Source: CAMBRF01 sp964404035
GTDB taxonomy: Bacteria; Verrucomicrobiota; Kiritimatiellia; CAIKKV01; CAITUY01
NCBI GenBank assembly: GCA_964404035.1
Contig: CAYOIT010000001.1
Location: 1 to 64,000, forward strand
Direction of reading: 5' to 3'
Length of the DNA stretch: 64,000 nucleotides
Shown: piece after piece, positions 23,654 to 31,704 of the stretch
Position numbering within the stretch: position 1 is the stretch's first letter
Layout of the letters: each line of letters opens with the position of its first letter
Notes under the pieces: model-generated
The model's input: the letters and a program-made list of their open reading frames with translations, nothing else
What the model was told of the DNA's origin: nothing
The model's database searches: none
Position numbers and translations under genes: made by a program

Positions 23654-25855
23654 TCAGCCGGGTGGCTGGCCGAGTACGGTGCGGATGACCTCGGTTATCT
23701 GGACGAGCTGGTAAGGTTTCTGGATGAACCCTGCCATCCCCTTGCCGGCAAAACGTTCGGAAAGCTCCTGCTGATTATAGCCGCTCGAGAGAATCACCGG
23801 AACAGACTGGTCGATCCGCCGCATCTCGCGGGAGGCCACATCGCCATCCATGTGCGGCATGGTCAGGTCCATGACGACGCACGCGAGTTGTTCGGCGTGT
23901 TTTCCGAACAACTCGACGGCCTCGCGGCCATCGGAGGCAGCGACCACCTGGAATCCGATCCGTTCGAGCATGCGCTTGGCGACGGAGCGGATGGCTTCTT
24001 CATCGTCCACCAGCAGGACGAGTCCTGTTCCGGTCCATCGCTCGACTTTCGGAAGCGGTGAATCGGGAGAGACCGCTCCGGGCGAGGCGGGAAACAGCAT
24101 CTTGAAGGTGGTTCCCTTTCCCTGTTCGCTGTAGACCTTGATCGCGCCGCGATGTCCCCGCATGATACCGAGCACGGCGGCCAGTCCGAGACCGCGCCCG
24201 GTGAACTTTGTGGTGAAAAACGGATCGAAGATCCGGCTCTGGGTTTGTTTGTCCATGCCGCAACCGGTGTCCGTCACCTCAAGGAATACGTAAGTTCCCG
24301 GGGCGCCCTTTTCGCTGACATAGGTGGAACTCAGATAGGAGTCATCGCACTCCATAAACCCGGTGGTCAGTGAAATCACTCCGCTCCGTTCGCCGATCGC
24401 CTCGGAGGCATTGATCACAAGGTTCATGACGACCTGGCGAAGCTGGCTGGGATCCACGGCAATGGCCGGGAGCGATGTGGCGAGGTTGTAGCGCGGCACG
24501 ACCTTCTTGGAAATGGAGACATTGAGGAGATTGGCCATGTCCCTGACCAGGCTGGAGAGGTCGATATTCTGGACCATGAACTTACCTTTTCCCGAATAGG
24601 CGAGCATCTGCTTGCACAAATCGGCGGCCCGCAGCGAGATCTGCTTGATGTGATGCAGTCCGGAGGTAGCCGGCGACTCCCGTGGGACTTCCTCAAGCGC
24701 CAGATCCACGTTGCCGAGAATGGCCATCAGCAGGTTGTTGAAGTCATGGGCGATGCCGCCCGCCAGAAGGCCCAAGCCCTCCAGTTTCTGGACGTTCTGG
24801 AGCTGCTCCTCAACCTTCCGGCGTTCTTCCGCCATCTTCTTGCGGTCGGTAACGTCCACGGAAATGCAGGCGAACCGGCGGGGGGTGGGACAGTAGGCGG
24901 TGATTTCAAAGTGGCGGTTCAAATCGCGTGAAAAACTGTCGAAATGAGCGACTTCGCCGGTCAGGGCCACGTGGCCGTACTTTTCGATCCAGAACGGCTC
25001 AATCTGGGGCAGAACGTCCTTGACCGTTCGTCCCACAATAGTGGCGGCCTTGAGGCCGGTCATGCTTTCGAAGGCCGGGTTAACCGCCAGAAACCGGTAA
25101 TCGACGGGGCGATTCTGTGCATCGCAGATAATTTCATGCAGTGCAAATCCATTCACCATCTGGTCAAACAGCATCTGGTAGTTCTGTTCAACCGCCCGGT
25201 GGCTCGTGATATCCCGGGCGGTCCCCAGCACGGAGATGACGCGTTCCTGGTGGGTGCGTTCGGGAACAAATCTGAAATTGAGGACCGTCCAGCCCTGTTG
25301 GGTCTCAAGGGCGAGTTCAGATTCCACGGGATTGCCGTTCTCAAAAACAGATTGGGTGGACGTTTCGCACAACGTGCAGACCTCGGGCGGGAACCCCAGT
25401 TCGCGGTGGGTCTTCCCCGGGAAGGTTGCCGGCGTGACGGCGAAATAGCGGGCTGTGGCGGGGCTGGCAAAAAGGTGCCGGCCATTCTCGTCGAGCCGGA
25501 AGATCACATCCGGCGTGTTTTCGATCAGGCTGCGGTAGCCGATCTCGCTTCGCTGCAGGGCCAGCAGGGCGTCCGCCCGGTGGCGATCGGAGCCGATGAC
25601 GGCCCGTCGTAACCACCAGGTTCCGGCGCCGGCAAGGCCGCTTACCGCCAAAGTCGTCAGAAACCCGGTCAGGAGGGCGTGTCGCACGGCGGATGCCTCT
25701 CCGTTTACCAGGTGTGCAGGAGATTCGAGCATGGAGAAGAGGCCTAGGCCGAGCACCCCCATGGCGAGTGCGATCAACGACACGGCGACGCCATCCCGGG
25801 CGGGACGCGAGCGGGGAGGGGCAAGGTATGACTGGGATGGGGAAGGAGCCGTCAT
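23654..25855 (-). CDS. membrane hybrid histidine kinase, TM-PAS-PAS-HisKA-HATPase-REC
   Basis: 733 aa. Two membrane helices at about residues 23-43 and 60-80 with only ~17 residues between, so there is almost no periplasmic sensor; signals are probably read by the PAS domains (about 105-218 and 224-335). HisKA: His370 in GGIAHDFNNLL. HATPase: DTGCGM and GRGLGLAAVLG. Receiver: Asp663 in MDLTMPHMDG. Cys160 and Cys163 in EVCTLCETS could bind metal or sense redox, which is speculation. The kinase part closely resembles the other hybrid kinase in this window. No adjacent output protein. Confidence 0.9.
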   Translation of the reverse strand: MTAPSPSQSYLAPPRSRPARDGVAVSLIALAMGVLGLGLFSMLESPAHLVNGEASAVRHALLTGFLTTLAVSGLAGAGTWWLRRAVIGSDRHRADALLALQRSEIGYRSLIENTPDVIFRLDENGRHLFASPATARYFAVTPATFPGKTHRELGFPPEVCTLCETSTQSVFENGNPVESELALETQQGWTVLNFRFVPERTHQERVISVLGTARDITSHRAVEQNYQMLFDQMVNGFALHEIICDAQNRPVDYRFLAVNPAFESMTGLKAATIVGRTVKDVLPQIEPFWIEKYGHVALTGEVAHFDSFSRDLNRHFEITAYCPTPRRFACISVDVTDRKKMAEERRKVEEQLQNVQKLEGLGLLAGGIAHDFNNLLMAILGNVDLALEEVPRESPATSGLHHIKQISLRAADLCKQMLAYSGKGKFMVQNIDLSSLVRDMANLLNVSISKKVVPRYNLATSLPAIAVDPSQLRQVVMNLVINASEAIGERSGVISLTTGFMECDDSYLSSTYVSEKGAPGTYVFLEVTDTGCGMDKQTQSRIFDPFFTTKFTGRGLGLAAVLGIMRGHRGAIKVYSEQGKGTTFKMLFPASPGAVSPDSPLPKVERWTGTGLVLLVDDEEAIRSVAKRMLERIGFQVVAASDGREAVELFGKHAEQLACVVMDLTMPHMDGDVASREMRRIDQSVPVILSSGYNQQELSERFAGKGMAGFIQKPYQLVQITEVIRTVLGQPPG

Positions 25856-26113
25856 GTTGCTGTCAAGGATATCCTCTGATAATGAACCTCAGATCGTCTC
25901 ATGCTCCCCACAAGAGCATAGGAAACGGGCGCTTGTCAATCCACTTTACCTCTTCGAGGCGGTCCGGGCGGTCCCTTGCTTTTGCCGGGAAGGGCTGTTA
26001 GCATGCCTGCCGTTTTGGTGCGCGGCCACTATGGTGAAGGCCACGATCCGGATCCGAAGCGGAAGGCGGTAAGTCAAGATGGCCAGGATTGACCCGAGGG
26101 GCGAAGGGACACC

Positions 26114-26623
26114 ATGACAGCCGCCCGATTTTGCGACATGGATTGGAGCGCCTGGACGCCGCGCGAACGCGCCACATTGATGATTATCAGGTGTGGCGAC
26201 CAGATTCTCCTGATTCACAAGAAGCGTGGGCTCGGAGCGGGCAAGTTCAATGGGCCGGGCGGAAGAGTCGAGACCGGCGAGACCCCTCTTCAGGCGGCGA
26301 TCCGGGAGGTGGATGAAGAACTCCGGGTCTGGCCGCTCGACGTGCGGCCGGCGGGAGAGCTTTGGTTTCAGTTTGTCGATGGGTATTCCCTTCACGGGTA
26401 TGTGTTCACGGCCACCGGAATCAGTGGTGAGCCGCAGGAAACCGATGAGGCGCAGCCTGCCTGGTTCCCTGCCCTGGCGCTTCCCTACCACAACATGTGG
26501 GCTGATGACAGGGTCTGGATGCCGCTGCTGCTGGCAGGCAAGTTGTTTGTCGGGCGGTTTCTCTTCGAGGGGGATCAGATGCTGGGGTGTGAAATCGATC
26601 TGAGAGAAGGGTTGTCCACGTGA
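26114..26623 (+). CDS. Nudix hydrolase, MTH1-like
   Basis: 169 aa. The Nudix box GGRVETGETPLQAAIREVDEEL is intact (G-x5-E-x7-R-E-x2-E-E). Compared with the human MTH1/NUDT1 oxidised-purine nucleoside triphosphatase, the leader GLGAGKFNGPGG and the C-terminal PYHNMWADDRVWMPLLLAG with a FLFEGDQML segment are strikingly parallel, including the W-x-D-D element that recognises the purine. A sanitising role on 8-oxo-dGTP-like nucleotides is likely. About 28 residues precede the first strand. The next gene overlaps its stop by four bases (GTGA). Confidence 0.85.
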   Translation: MTAARFCDMDWSAWTPRERATLMIIRCGDQILLIHKKRGLGAGKFNGPGGRVETGETPLQAAIREVDEELRVWPLDVRPAGELWFQFVDGYSLHGYVFTATGISGEPQETDEAQPAWFPALALPYHNMWADDRVWMPLLLAGKLFVGRFLFEGDQMLGCEIDLREGLST

Positions 26624-27309
26624 ATGGCCTGCTGATGTTTCTGCTGTTTGCGGCCGTGGCCGGCGGGCTGGCCTGGTTGTCCTGGTACGCGGCCGAAAAA
26701 CGCCGGAAGGCCCTGGCGGCCTGGGCTGAAGCTCACGGCTTGCGGTTCACTGCGGGGCGCGAGCCAGGCTTTGATGACCGCTACCCGGGGTTCGAGAGTC
26801 TCCGCAAGGGTAGTGGTCGCTATGCGTACAATGTGATGCGCGGTCCCTGGAACGCGCGGGCGCTGCAGGCTTTCGACTATCACTACGAGACCCACACCAC
26901 CGACTCAAAGGGACGGCGGCAGACCCAGCACCATCACTTCTCCGCGATCATCCTGGACAGCCCGGACGTTCCGCTGAAGCCGCTGTTCATCCGTCCGGAG
27001 GGGTTGTTTGACAAAGTCACGGAGTTCTTCGGGTTCGACGACATCGATTTCGAGTCGGCCGAGTTCAGTCGCAAGTTTTACGTGAAGGCGCCTGACAGGA
27101 AGTGGGCCTACGACGTGATCCACCAGCGGGCCATGGAGTTCCTGCTGGCCCGGCCGGCGTTTACGATCCAGTTCGAACCCCGTTGTGTCCTGGTTTGCCG
27201 CAACGGCACCTGCGCACCGGAGGAGTTTGCGCAGGCGGTTGAGACCGCCGAGGGGATGCTTGACCGCCTGCCGGAATATGTGATCAAACAGCAGCAGGAG
27301 ATGGGTTGA
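26620..27309 (+). CDS. membrane-anchored protein of unknown function, LemA partner
   Basis: 229 aa. A single N-terminal membrane helix (LLMFLLFAAVAGGLAWLSWY) is followed by a soluble domain of about 200 residues, probably cytoplasmic. I see strand-rich stretches (YAYNVMRGPWNARALQAFDYHYET, HHHFSAIILDSP, IDFESAEFSRKFYVKAPDRK, ARPAFTIQFEPRCVLVCRNG) that resemble the DUF3137-like proteins often encoded next to LemA. Start is GTG, overlapping the Nudix gene stop; the following lemA-like gene begins three bases after this stop. The adjacency to lemA is the main clue to its role. Confidence 0.6.
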   Translation: MNGLLMFLLFAAVAGGLAWLSWYAAEKRRKALAAWAEAHGLRFTAGREPGFDDRYPGFESLRKGSGRYAYNVMRGPWNARALQAFDYHYETHTTDSKGRRQTQHHHFSAIILDSPDVPLKPLFIRPEGLFDKVTEFFGFDDIDFESAEFSRKFYVKAPDRKWAYDVIHQRAMEFLLARPAFTIQFEPRCVLVCRNGTCAPEEFAQAVETAEGMLDRLPEYVIKQQQEMG

Positions 27310-27311
27310 CG

Positions 27312-27860
27312 ATGATTGTCGTTCTGGGCCTGGCAGGTTTCATTTTGATCTGGGTGGCGGTAACGTACAATATACTCGTACGTCTCCGGAACCATTGTCG
27401 TGAATCCTGGTCGGGGATCGACACCGAGCTTAAGCGGCGGTATGACCTGGTTCCAAACCTCGTTGAGACGGTGAAGGCCTATGCCCGTTACGAGCAGGAG
27501 ACGCTGCTCCAGGTTGTGGCAGCGCGCAATCGGGCGCTGGCCTCGACGGGATCTCCGGACTCGCAGGCACGCGACGAGAATGCCCTGGTGGGCTCGCTCC
27601 GCCAGTTGTTTGCGGTGGCCGAACGTTATCCGGATCTTAAGGCCAACGACAACTTCGTGAAATTACAGGGCGAACTGGTGAATACAGAGGATCGTATCCA
27701 GGCGGCCCGCCGGTTTTATAACGCCAATGTGCGGGATCTGAACACCCGGCTCGAGGTGTTTCCCTCCACGTTGATCGGGCGCCTGTTCGGGTTTCAGCGC
27801 GAGGAGTTCTTTGAGGTCGAGGATTGCGGCGTGCGGGCGCCCGTCCAGGTTCGCCTCTGA
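27312..27860 (+). CDS. lemA: LemA family protein
   Basis: 182 aa. One N-terminal membrane helix (VVLGLAGFILIWVAVTYNILV) followed by a cytoplasmic helical bundle with the LemA signatures ELKRRYDLVPNLVETVKAY and LVNTEDRIQAARRFYNANVRD. C-terminal end FPSTLIGRLFGFQREEFFEV is typical. LemA proteins are widespread and often adjacent to TPM or DUF3137 proteins; a role in envelope stress or signalling is suggested in the literature, without an agreed function. It follows the unknown membrane-anchored gene and is probably in the same operon. Confidence 0.93.
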   Translation: MIVVLGLAGFILIWVAVTYNILVRLRNHCRESWSGIDTELKRRYDLVPNLVETVKAYARYEQETLLQVVAARNRALASTGSPDSQARDENALVGSLRQLFAVAERYPDLKANDNFVKLQGELVNTEDRIQAARRFYNANVRDLNTRLEVFPSTLIGRLFGFQREEFFEVEDCGVRAPVQVRL

Positions 27861-27887
27861 GTTCCTGCGGCGAAGGCGGGGAGACGT

Positions 27888-27903
27888 GCACGGTGGACCG
27901 TGC
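27888..27903. repeat. short hairpin in the lemA-nusG-like gap
   Basis: GCACGG-TGGA-CCGTGC forms a perfect 6-bp stem with a 4-nt loop, 28 bp after the lemA stop and 62 bp before the NusG-like gene. No T-run follows, so it is not a clear terminator. It could be a leader structure for the NusG-like gene. Confidence 0.3.
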
Positions 27904-27965
27904 TGTGCAGCCCGACGAGGCTCGGAGACTTGTGTGAGGGTTACCAAGGAGAGGCGGAATGCAGA

Positions 27966-28463
27966 ATGTCTGAAACGGATTCCAGATGGTATGTGCTGCA
28001 CGTGAAGCCGCGCTGCGAGAAGAAGATGGCGGAGTATTGTGTCGTGAATGCCCTGACGCATGATCTGCCCCTGCGGGAGGAGACCAAGATCTACCAGCGG
28101 CGCCGGGTCACGGTCCACAAGCCTGTCTTCCCCGGCTACATCTTTGTGGCCTTTGATGCCGAGCAGAGACTCACCGTGTTGAAGAGTAATGCCGTCGTTC
28201 ATATCCTGTCGGTGGTCAACCAGGAGCAGTTGATTCACGAACTGGCTCAGATCGACCAGGCGCTGTCGGTGGATCCCTCGCTGGATGCCTGCGCGGCATT
28301 CCAGGCCGGCAAACGTGTGCTGATCAGGAGCGGTCCGTTTCAGGGCCTGGAGGGTGTGGTCCAGATGGTACGGGGAAAAACGAAAGTGATCCTGAACGTG
28401 GAGATGATCGGCCGGGCGCTGGCCCTGGAAGTGCCTGTGGAGTTGCTGGAACCGGCGGAGTAG
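27966..28463 (+). CDS. NusG-family transcription elongation/antitermination factor
   Basis: 165 aa. NGN domain: WYVLHVKPRCEKKMAEYC then FPGYIFVAFD. KOW domain near the C-terminus: FQAGKRVLIRSGPFQGLEGV then VILNVEMIGRALALEVPVELL. The layout is that of NusG paralogues such as RfaH, LoaP or UpxY, which drive long surface-polysaccharide operons, rather than housekeeping NusG, which is normally in the secE-rplK region. A large polysaccharide locus begins 10 kb to the right; a link is inference. ATG at 27966; an earlier TTG at 27900 is unlikely. The polyamine gene nspC follows 28 bp later. Confidence 0.85.
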   Translation: MSETDSRWYVLHVKPRCEKKMAEYCVVNALTHDLPLREETKIYQRRRVTVHKPVFPGYIFVAFDAEQRLTVLKSNAVVHILSVVNQEQLIHELAQIDQALSVDPSLDACAAFQAGKRVLIRSGPFQGLEGVVQMVRGKTKVILNVEMIGRALALEVPVELLEPAE

Positions 28464-28491
28464 AACGCGGCGAGAGGCGGGACTAAGCATC

Positions 28492-29628
28492 GTGGATACA
28501 ACAGTCATTGAAACCCCCTGTTACGTGGTGGATGAAGGCCGGCTTGAGGCGAACCTCAGGCGGCTGGATGAGGTCCAGACGCGCACCGGCTGCAAGATCC
28601 TGCTGGCCCTCAAGGGCTTCGCCATGTTCAGCACCTTTCCGCTGATCCGCCGGTATCTTCACGGCGCGGCGGCCAGTTCCTTGAGCGAGGCCCGTCTGGC
28701 GGCGGAAGAGTTCCAGCGCGAGGTCCATGTCTATGCCCCGGCCTATCGGCAGGATGAATTCCCTGAATTGATCCGTTGCGCCCATCACATGGTGTTCAAC
28801 TCCTTCAACCAGTGGCGAACGTTCAAGCCCGCGATCGAACGTTCAGGCAAGCCCTTGCGCTGCGGCATGCGTATCAATCCCCAGCACTCGGAAGTCAAGG
28901 TGGCGTTGTACGATCCCTGCGCGGCGGGGTCGCGACTGGGGGTCACCCCCGATCAGTTTCGCGGACAGGATCTGTCCGGCCTGTCCGGCCTGCACTTTCA
29001 CACGCTGTGCGAACTGAACTCCGATGCGCTGGAGCGGACGCTCGAGGCGGTGGAAGCCAAGTTCGGGTCCTACCTGGCGGCGATGCAATGGGTCAACTTC
29101 GGAGGCGGGCATCATATCACGCGGGCCGACTACGATGTCGACAGGCTTTGCCGGGTGATTCAGGGGTTCCGGCAGCGGCATCCCCATCTTGAGGTCTATC
29201 TGGAACCGGGCGAGGCGATCGCGCTTAACACCGGCGTCCTGGTGGCATCCGTGCTGGATATCGTGCACAACACCCTGGACATTGCCATTCTGGACACGTC
29301 GGCGGCGGCACACATGCCGGATGTGCTGGAAATGCCCTACCGGCCGGCGATTGTGGGCGCGGGGATGCCCGGCGAGCTCAACTTCACCTATCGCCTGGGC
29401 GGGTTGACCTGCCTGGCGGGCGATGTGATCGGAGACTATTCCTTCGCCGAACGGCTGAAGGTTGGCGACAAGCTGGTGTTCCTGGACATGGCGCACTACA
29501 CGATGGTGAAGAATAACACCTTCAACGGCGTGGGGTTGCCGTCGATCGCGCTCTACCAACCGGGAACGGGAGAAGTGCGGGTCGTGCGGAAGTTCGGTTA
29601 CGAGGATTATCGCACCCGGTTGTCATAG
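28492..29628 (+). CDS. nspC: carboxynorspermidine decarboxylase
   Basis: 378 aa. PLP-dependent alanine-racemase-fold decarboxylase; removes the carboxyl group from carboxynorspermidine or carboxyspermidine to give norspermidine or spermidine. KILLALKGF has the PLP lysine near residue 41, LHFHTLCE and NFGGGHHI resemble the family, and VYLEPGEAI holds the phosphate-binding Gly/Glu area. GTG start (MDTTVIETPCYVVDE). The partner carboxynorspermidine dehydrogenase is not in this window. Together with aguA and aguB 3.5 kb away it points to polyamine synthesis from agmatine. Its stop overlaps the stop of convergent rmuC by six bases. Confidence 0.93.
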   Translation: MDTTVIETPCYVVDEGRLEANLRRLDEVQTRTGCKILLALKGFAMFSTFPLIRRYLHGAAASSLSEARLAAEEFQREVHVYAPAYRQDEFPELIRCAHHMVFNSFNQWRTFKPAIERSGKPLRCGMRINPQHSEVKVALYDPCAAGSRLGVTPDQFRGQDLSGLSGLHFHTLCELNSDALERTLEAVEAKFGSYLAAMQWVNFGGGHHITRADYDVDRLCRVIQGFRQRHPHLEVYLEPGEAIALNTGVLVASVLDIVHNTLDIAILDTSAAAHMPDVLEMPYRPAIVGAGMPGELNFTYRLGGLTCLAGDVIGDYSFAERLKVGDKLVFLDMAHYTMVKNNTFNGVGLPSIALYQPGTGEVRVVRKFGYEDYRTRLS

Positions 29629-30951
29629 CCCGGGCGACGCGCTTTCTTCCTCCCCGTCCTCTTCCCGGGGCATCCCGCCGGGCGGCAGTTCGAGCACCGT
29701 GCCCCTCAGATCGGCGGGGAGCTGCTCAACCTGGCGCAGCTTGCGTTCCATGACCCTGGTGCGTACGGCGGTCTGCTCCAGTGTGTTTGAGGCGGCCCCG
29801 AGTTGCTTCTGGACCTTGTCCAGAACTTCGCCGAACTTGCCGAACTCCGTCTTGACGGCCGCCAGCACCTGCCACACTTCGCTGGAACGCTTCTCAATTG
29901 CCAGCGTGTGAAAGCCGATACGCAGACTGTTCAGGATGGCCGAAAGGGTGGTCGGCCCCGTGGGCACCACGTGGTACTTCTGCTGCAGGCGGTCGTGAAT
30001 GCCCGGCTGCCGCAAGACCTCGGCATAGAGCCCTTCGGTGGGGAGGAACAAGAGGGCGAAATCGGTGGTACGCGGCGGATTGAGGTATTTGTCATGGATA
30101 TCCTTCGCGCATTTCTCGACGACGGCGATCAAGCCCGCCGTGGCTTTCCTGACTCCCTCCGCATCACCCTGTTGAGAGGCCTCCACCAGGCGCTCGTAGT
30201 CTTCCTTGGGAAATTTCGAGTCGATCGGCAGCCAGACGGGTTCCCCGCTGCCGTCCTTCGGGCCGGGCAGTCTGACGGCGAACTCGACCTGTTCCGCGCC
30301 CGGCTTGGGGTGAAACTTGGCCTCGTACTGGTCCGGGGTCAGCACCTGTTCCAGAATGGCCGCCAACTGGTACTCTCCCCAGGTGCCCCGCTCCTTGACG
30401 TTCGTCAGCACCCGTTTGAGGTCGCCGACCCCGGTGGCCAATTTCTGCATCTCACCCAGTCCGCGCTGAACGGCTTCCAGGCGCTCGCTGACGAGCTTGA
30501 ACGATTCACCAAGCCGTTTCTCCAGCGTGTTATGCAGCTTCTCGTCCACCGTCTGGCGCATCTGCTCCAGCTTGCGTTCATTGGTCTCCTGGATCTGGCG
30601 GAGTTGCCCGTCAACTCTGTCCCGCAGGGTCTCGCTGGCCTTGAGATGCGAGGTTTCTAGGCGGGTGAGGGCGGCCACCACGTCGCCCAGCCGCTGCGCC
30701 TGCTGATCACCGAGTTTGGAGAGAACGTTCACCACCGACTCCGAGGCGTCCTTCTGGGATCTGGCCACCTCTTCCCGGAGGCTGCGGGCCTCACGCGAAC
30801 CCTCGTCGCGGCTGAGGCGCAGTTCCTCCCGAAGGATCTGGTCGGCAGGCGGCCGGGCGGCGGAGACTCTCCGGCTCAGGAGCAAACCGATCACCAGCAG
30901 CACCACCAGAACGGCCGATACGATGAGCACCGGCAGAAGACTCTCCATCAT
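29623..30951 (-). CDS. rmuC: DNA recombination protein RmuC homologue
   Basis: 442 aa. N-terminal membrane helix (LLPVLIVSAVLVVLLVIGLL), a long coiled coil (residues ~35-175), then the RmuC domain with WGEYQLAAILEQVLTPDQYE, VWLPIDSKFPKEDYERL and YHVVPTGPTTLSAILNSLRIG. The domain has a restriction-endonuclease-like fold; E. coli RmuC limits inversions at inverted repeats. Start: the ATG at 30951 has GGAGG nine bases upstream, better than the GTG at 30960. It is convergent with nspC and divergent from the RRM gene. Confidence 0.95.
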   Translation of the reverse strand: MMESLLPVLIVSAVLVVLLVIGLLLSRRVSAARPPADQILREELRLSRDEGSREARSLREEVARSQKDASESVVNVLSKLGDQQAQRLGDVVAALTRLETSHLKASETLRDRVDGQLRQIQETNERKLEQMRQTVDEKLHNTLEKRLGESFKLVSERLEAVQRGLGEMQKLATGVGDLKRVLTNVKERGTWGEYQLAAILEQVLTPDQYEAKFHPKPGAEQVEFAVRLPGPKDGSGEPVWLPIDSKFPKEDYERLVEASQQGDAEGVRKATAGLIAVVEKCAKDIHDKYLNPPRTTDFALLFLPTEGLYAEVLRQPGIHDRLQQKYHVVPTGPTTLSAILNSLRIGFHTLAIEKRSSEVWQVLAAVKTEFGKFGEVLDKVQKQLGAASNTLEQTAVRTRVMERKLRQVEQLPADLRGTVLELPPGGMPREEDGEEESASPGL

Positions 30952-31155
30952 GGCTGACACCCTCCTTCCGCGGCATCTTCACACCTAGGCGGCAAGGATC
31001 GCAAGCGGTAATCGCCCCTTGAAAACATTAACAATTTGCTGGACATGATTCGATCACGGGGATAAGCTGCGAAAAGGTTGGTACTCGAACAGTAGAGGCG
31101 ACATGCAGCGGAATAACCGAATTGCCTGCCCCCCATTTTCGATCGTCCTTCCTGT

Positions 31156-31189
31156 GGGTCATAAGGTTGACCCCTTTCCAAAGAGGGTC
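31156..31189 (+). promoter_or_regulatory. two mutually exclusive hairpins in the RRM gene leader
   Basis: Two RNA hairpins share one strand. The first is GGGTCA (31156-31161), loop taaggt, TGACCC (31168-31173). The second is GACCCCTTT (31169-31177), CC, AAAG-A-GGGTC (31180-31189) with a bulged A. The segment GACCC at 31169-31173 can pair with only one partner at a time, and the start codon of the RRM gene is 46 bp further on. This is the shape of an RNA switch or thermosensor, though it is not a known riboswitch class to me. Confidence 0.5.
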
Positions 31190-31234
31190 CGGAAAGTAGC
31201 AAGTGGATCCAACGAACAGTTAGGAGATCGTGAG

Positions 31235-31624
31235 ATGGGCAAGAAGTTGTATGTCGGGAATTTGAGTTTCAGCGTGACGAATGACGGGTTGGCGCAAATC
31301 TTTGCGGCGCATGGAACAGTGGAGAGCGCTGAAGTGATCATTGACCGGATGACCGGCCGCGCGAAAGGGTTCGGATTCGTCGAGATGGGCAATGATCAGG
31401 AAGCCCAGGCGGCGATCGCCGCGTTGAACGGCCAGGAAGTGGAAGGCCGCGCGTTGGTTGTCAACGAAGCCCGTCCGAAAGAGCCCCGCGTTGGCGGTGG
31501 TGGCGGCGGCGGTGGTGGGTTCGGCGGCGACCGTGGCGGATTCGGCGGTGGCGGAGGCCGTGGTGGCGATCGTGGCGGTGGCCGCGGTGGCGACCGTGGC
31601 GGACGTTCCTCGTTTCGCCGGTAG
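31235..31624 (+). CDS. glycine-rich RRM RNA-binding protein
   Basis: 129 aa. One RRM domain (residues 3-80) with RNP2 KLYVGNLSF and RNP1 RAKGFGFVEM, followed by a Gly/Arg-rich tail made of GGFGG, GGDRGG and GGGRGG units. This is the plan of bacterial RRM proteins (cyanobacterial Rbp, PVC homologues) that bind U-rich RNA and are often cold-induced. The ATG has GGAG ten bases upstream. The leader holds alternative hairpins, and a Rho-independent terminator follows the gene, so it is probably a monocistronic unit. Confidence 0.95.
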   Translation: MGKKLYVGNLSFSVTNDGLAQIFAAHGTVESAEVIIDRMTGRAKGFGFVEMGNDQEAQAAIAALNGQEVEGRALVVNEARPKEPRVGGGGGGGGGFGGDRGGFGGGGGRGGDRGGGRGGDRGGRSSFRR

Positions 31625-31650
31625 TCCGTTTCAAGTTTCCAAGACTTGAT

Positions 31651-31692
31651 AAGGGCCGATGGGTGCACTGCGCCTGTCGGCCTTTTGTTTTT
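31651..31692 (+). terminator. Rho-independent terminator after the RRM gene
   Basis: AAGGGCCGA (31651-31659) can pair with TCGGCCTTTT (31677-31686), with one bulged base; a run of T (ttttgtttttt) follows. It lies 27 bp after the RRM stop and just before the ribosome site of the AlkD-like gene. Confidence 0.75.
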
Positions 31693-31704
31693 TGCAGGAG
31701 AGGG

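Noticed and set aside
31019..31055. Promoter TTGAAA...CATGAT upstream of the RRM gene
   Set aside because: The spacing is 19 bp and the -10 box is weak; I could not support it over chance.
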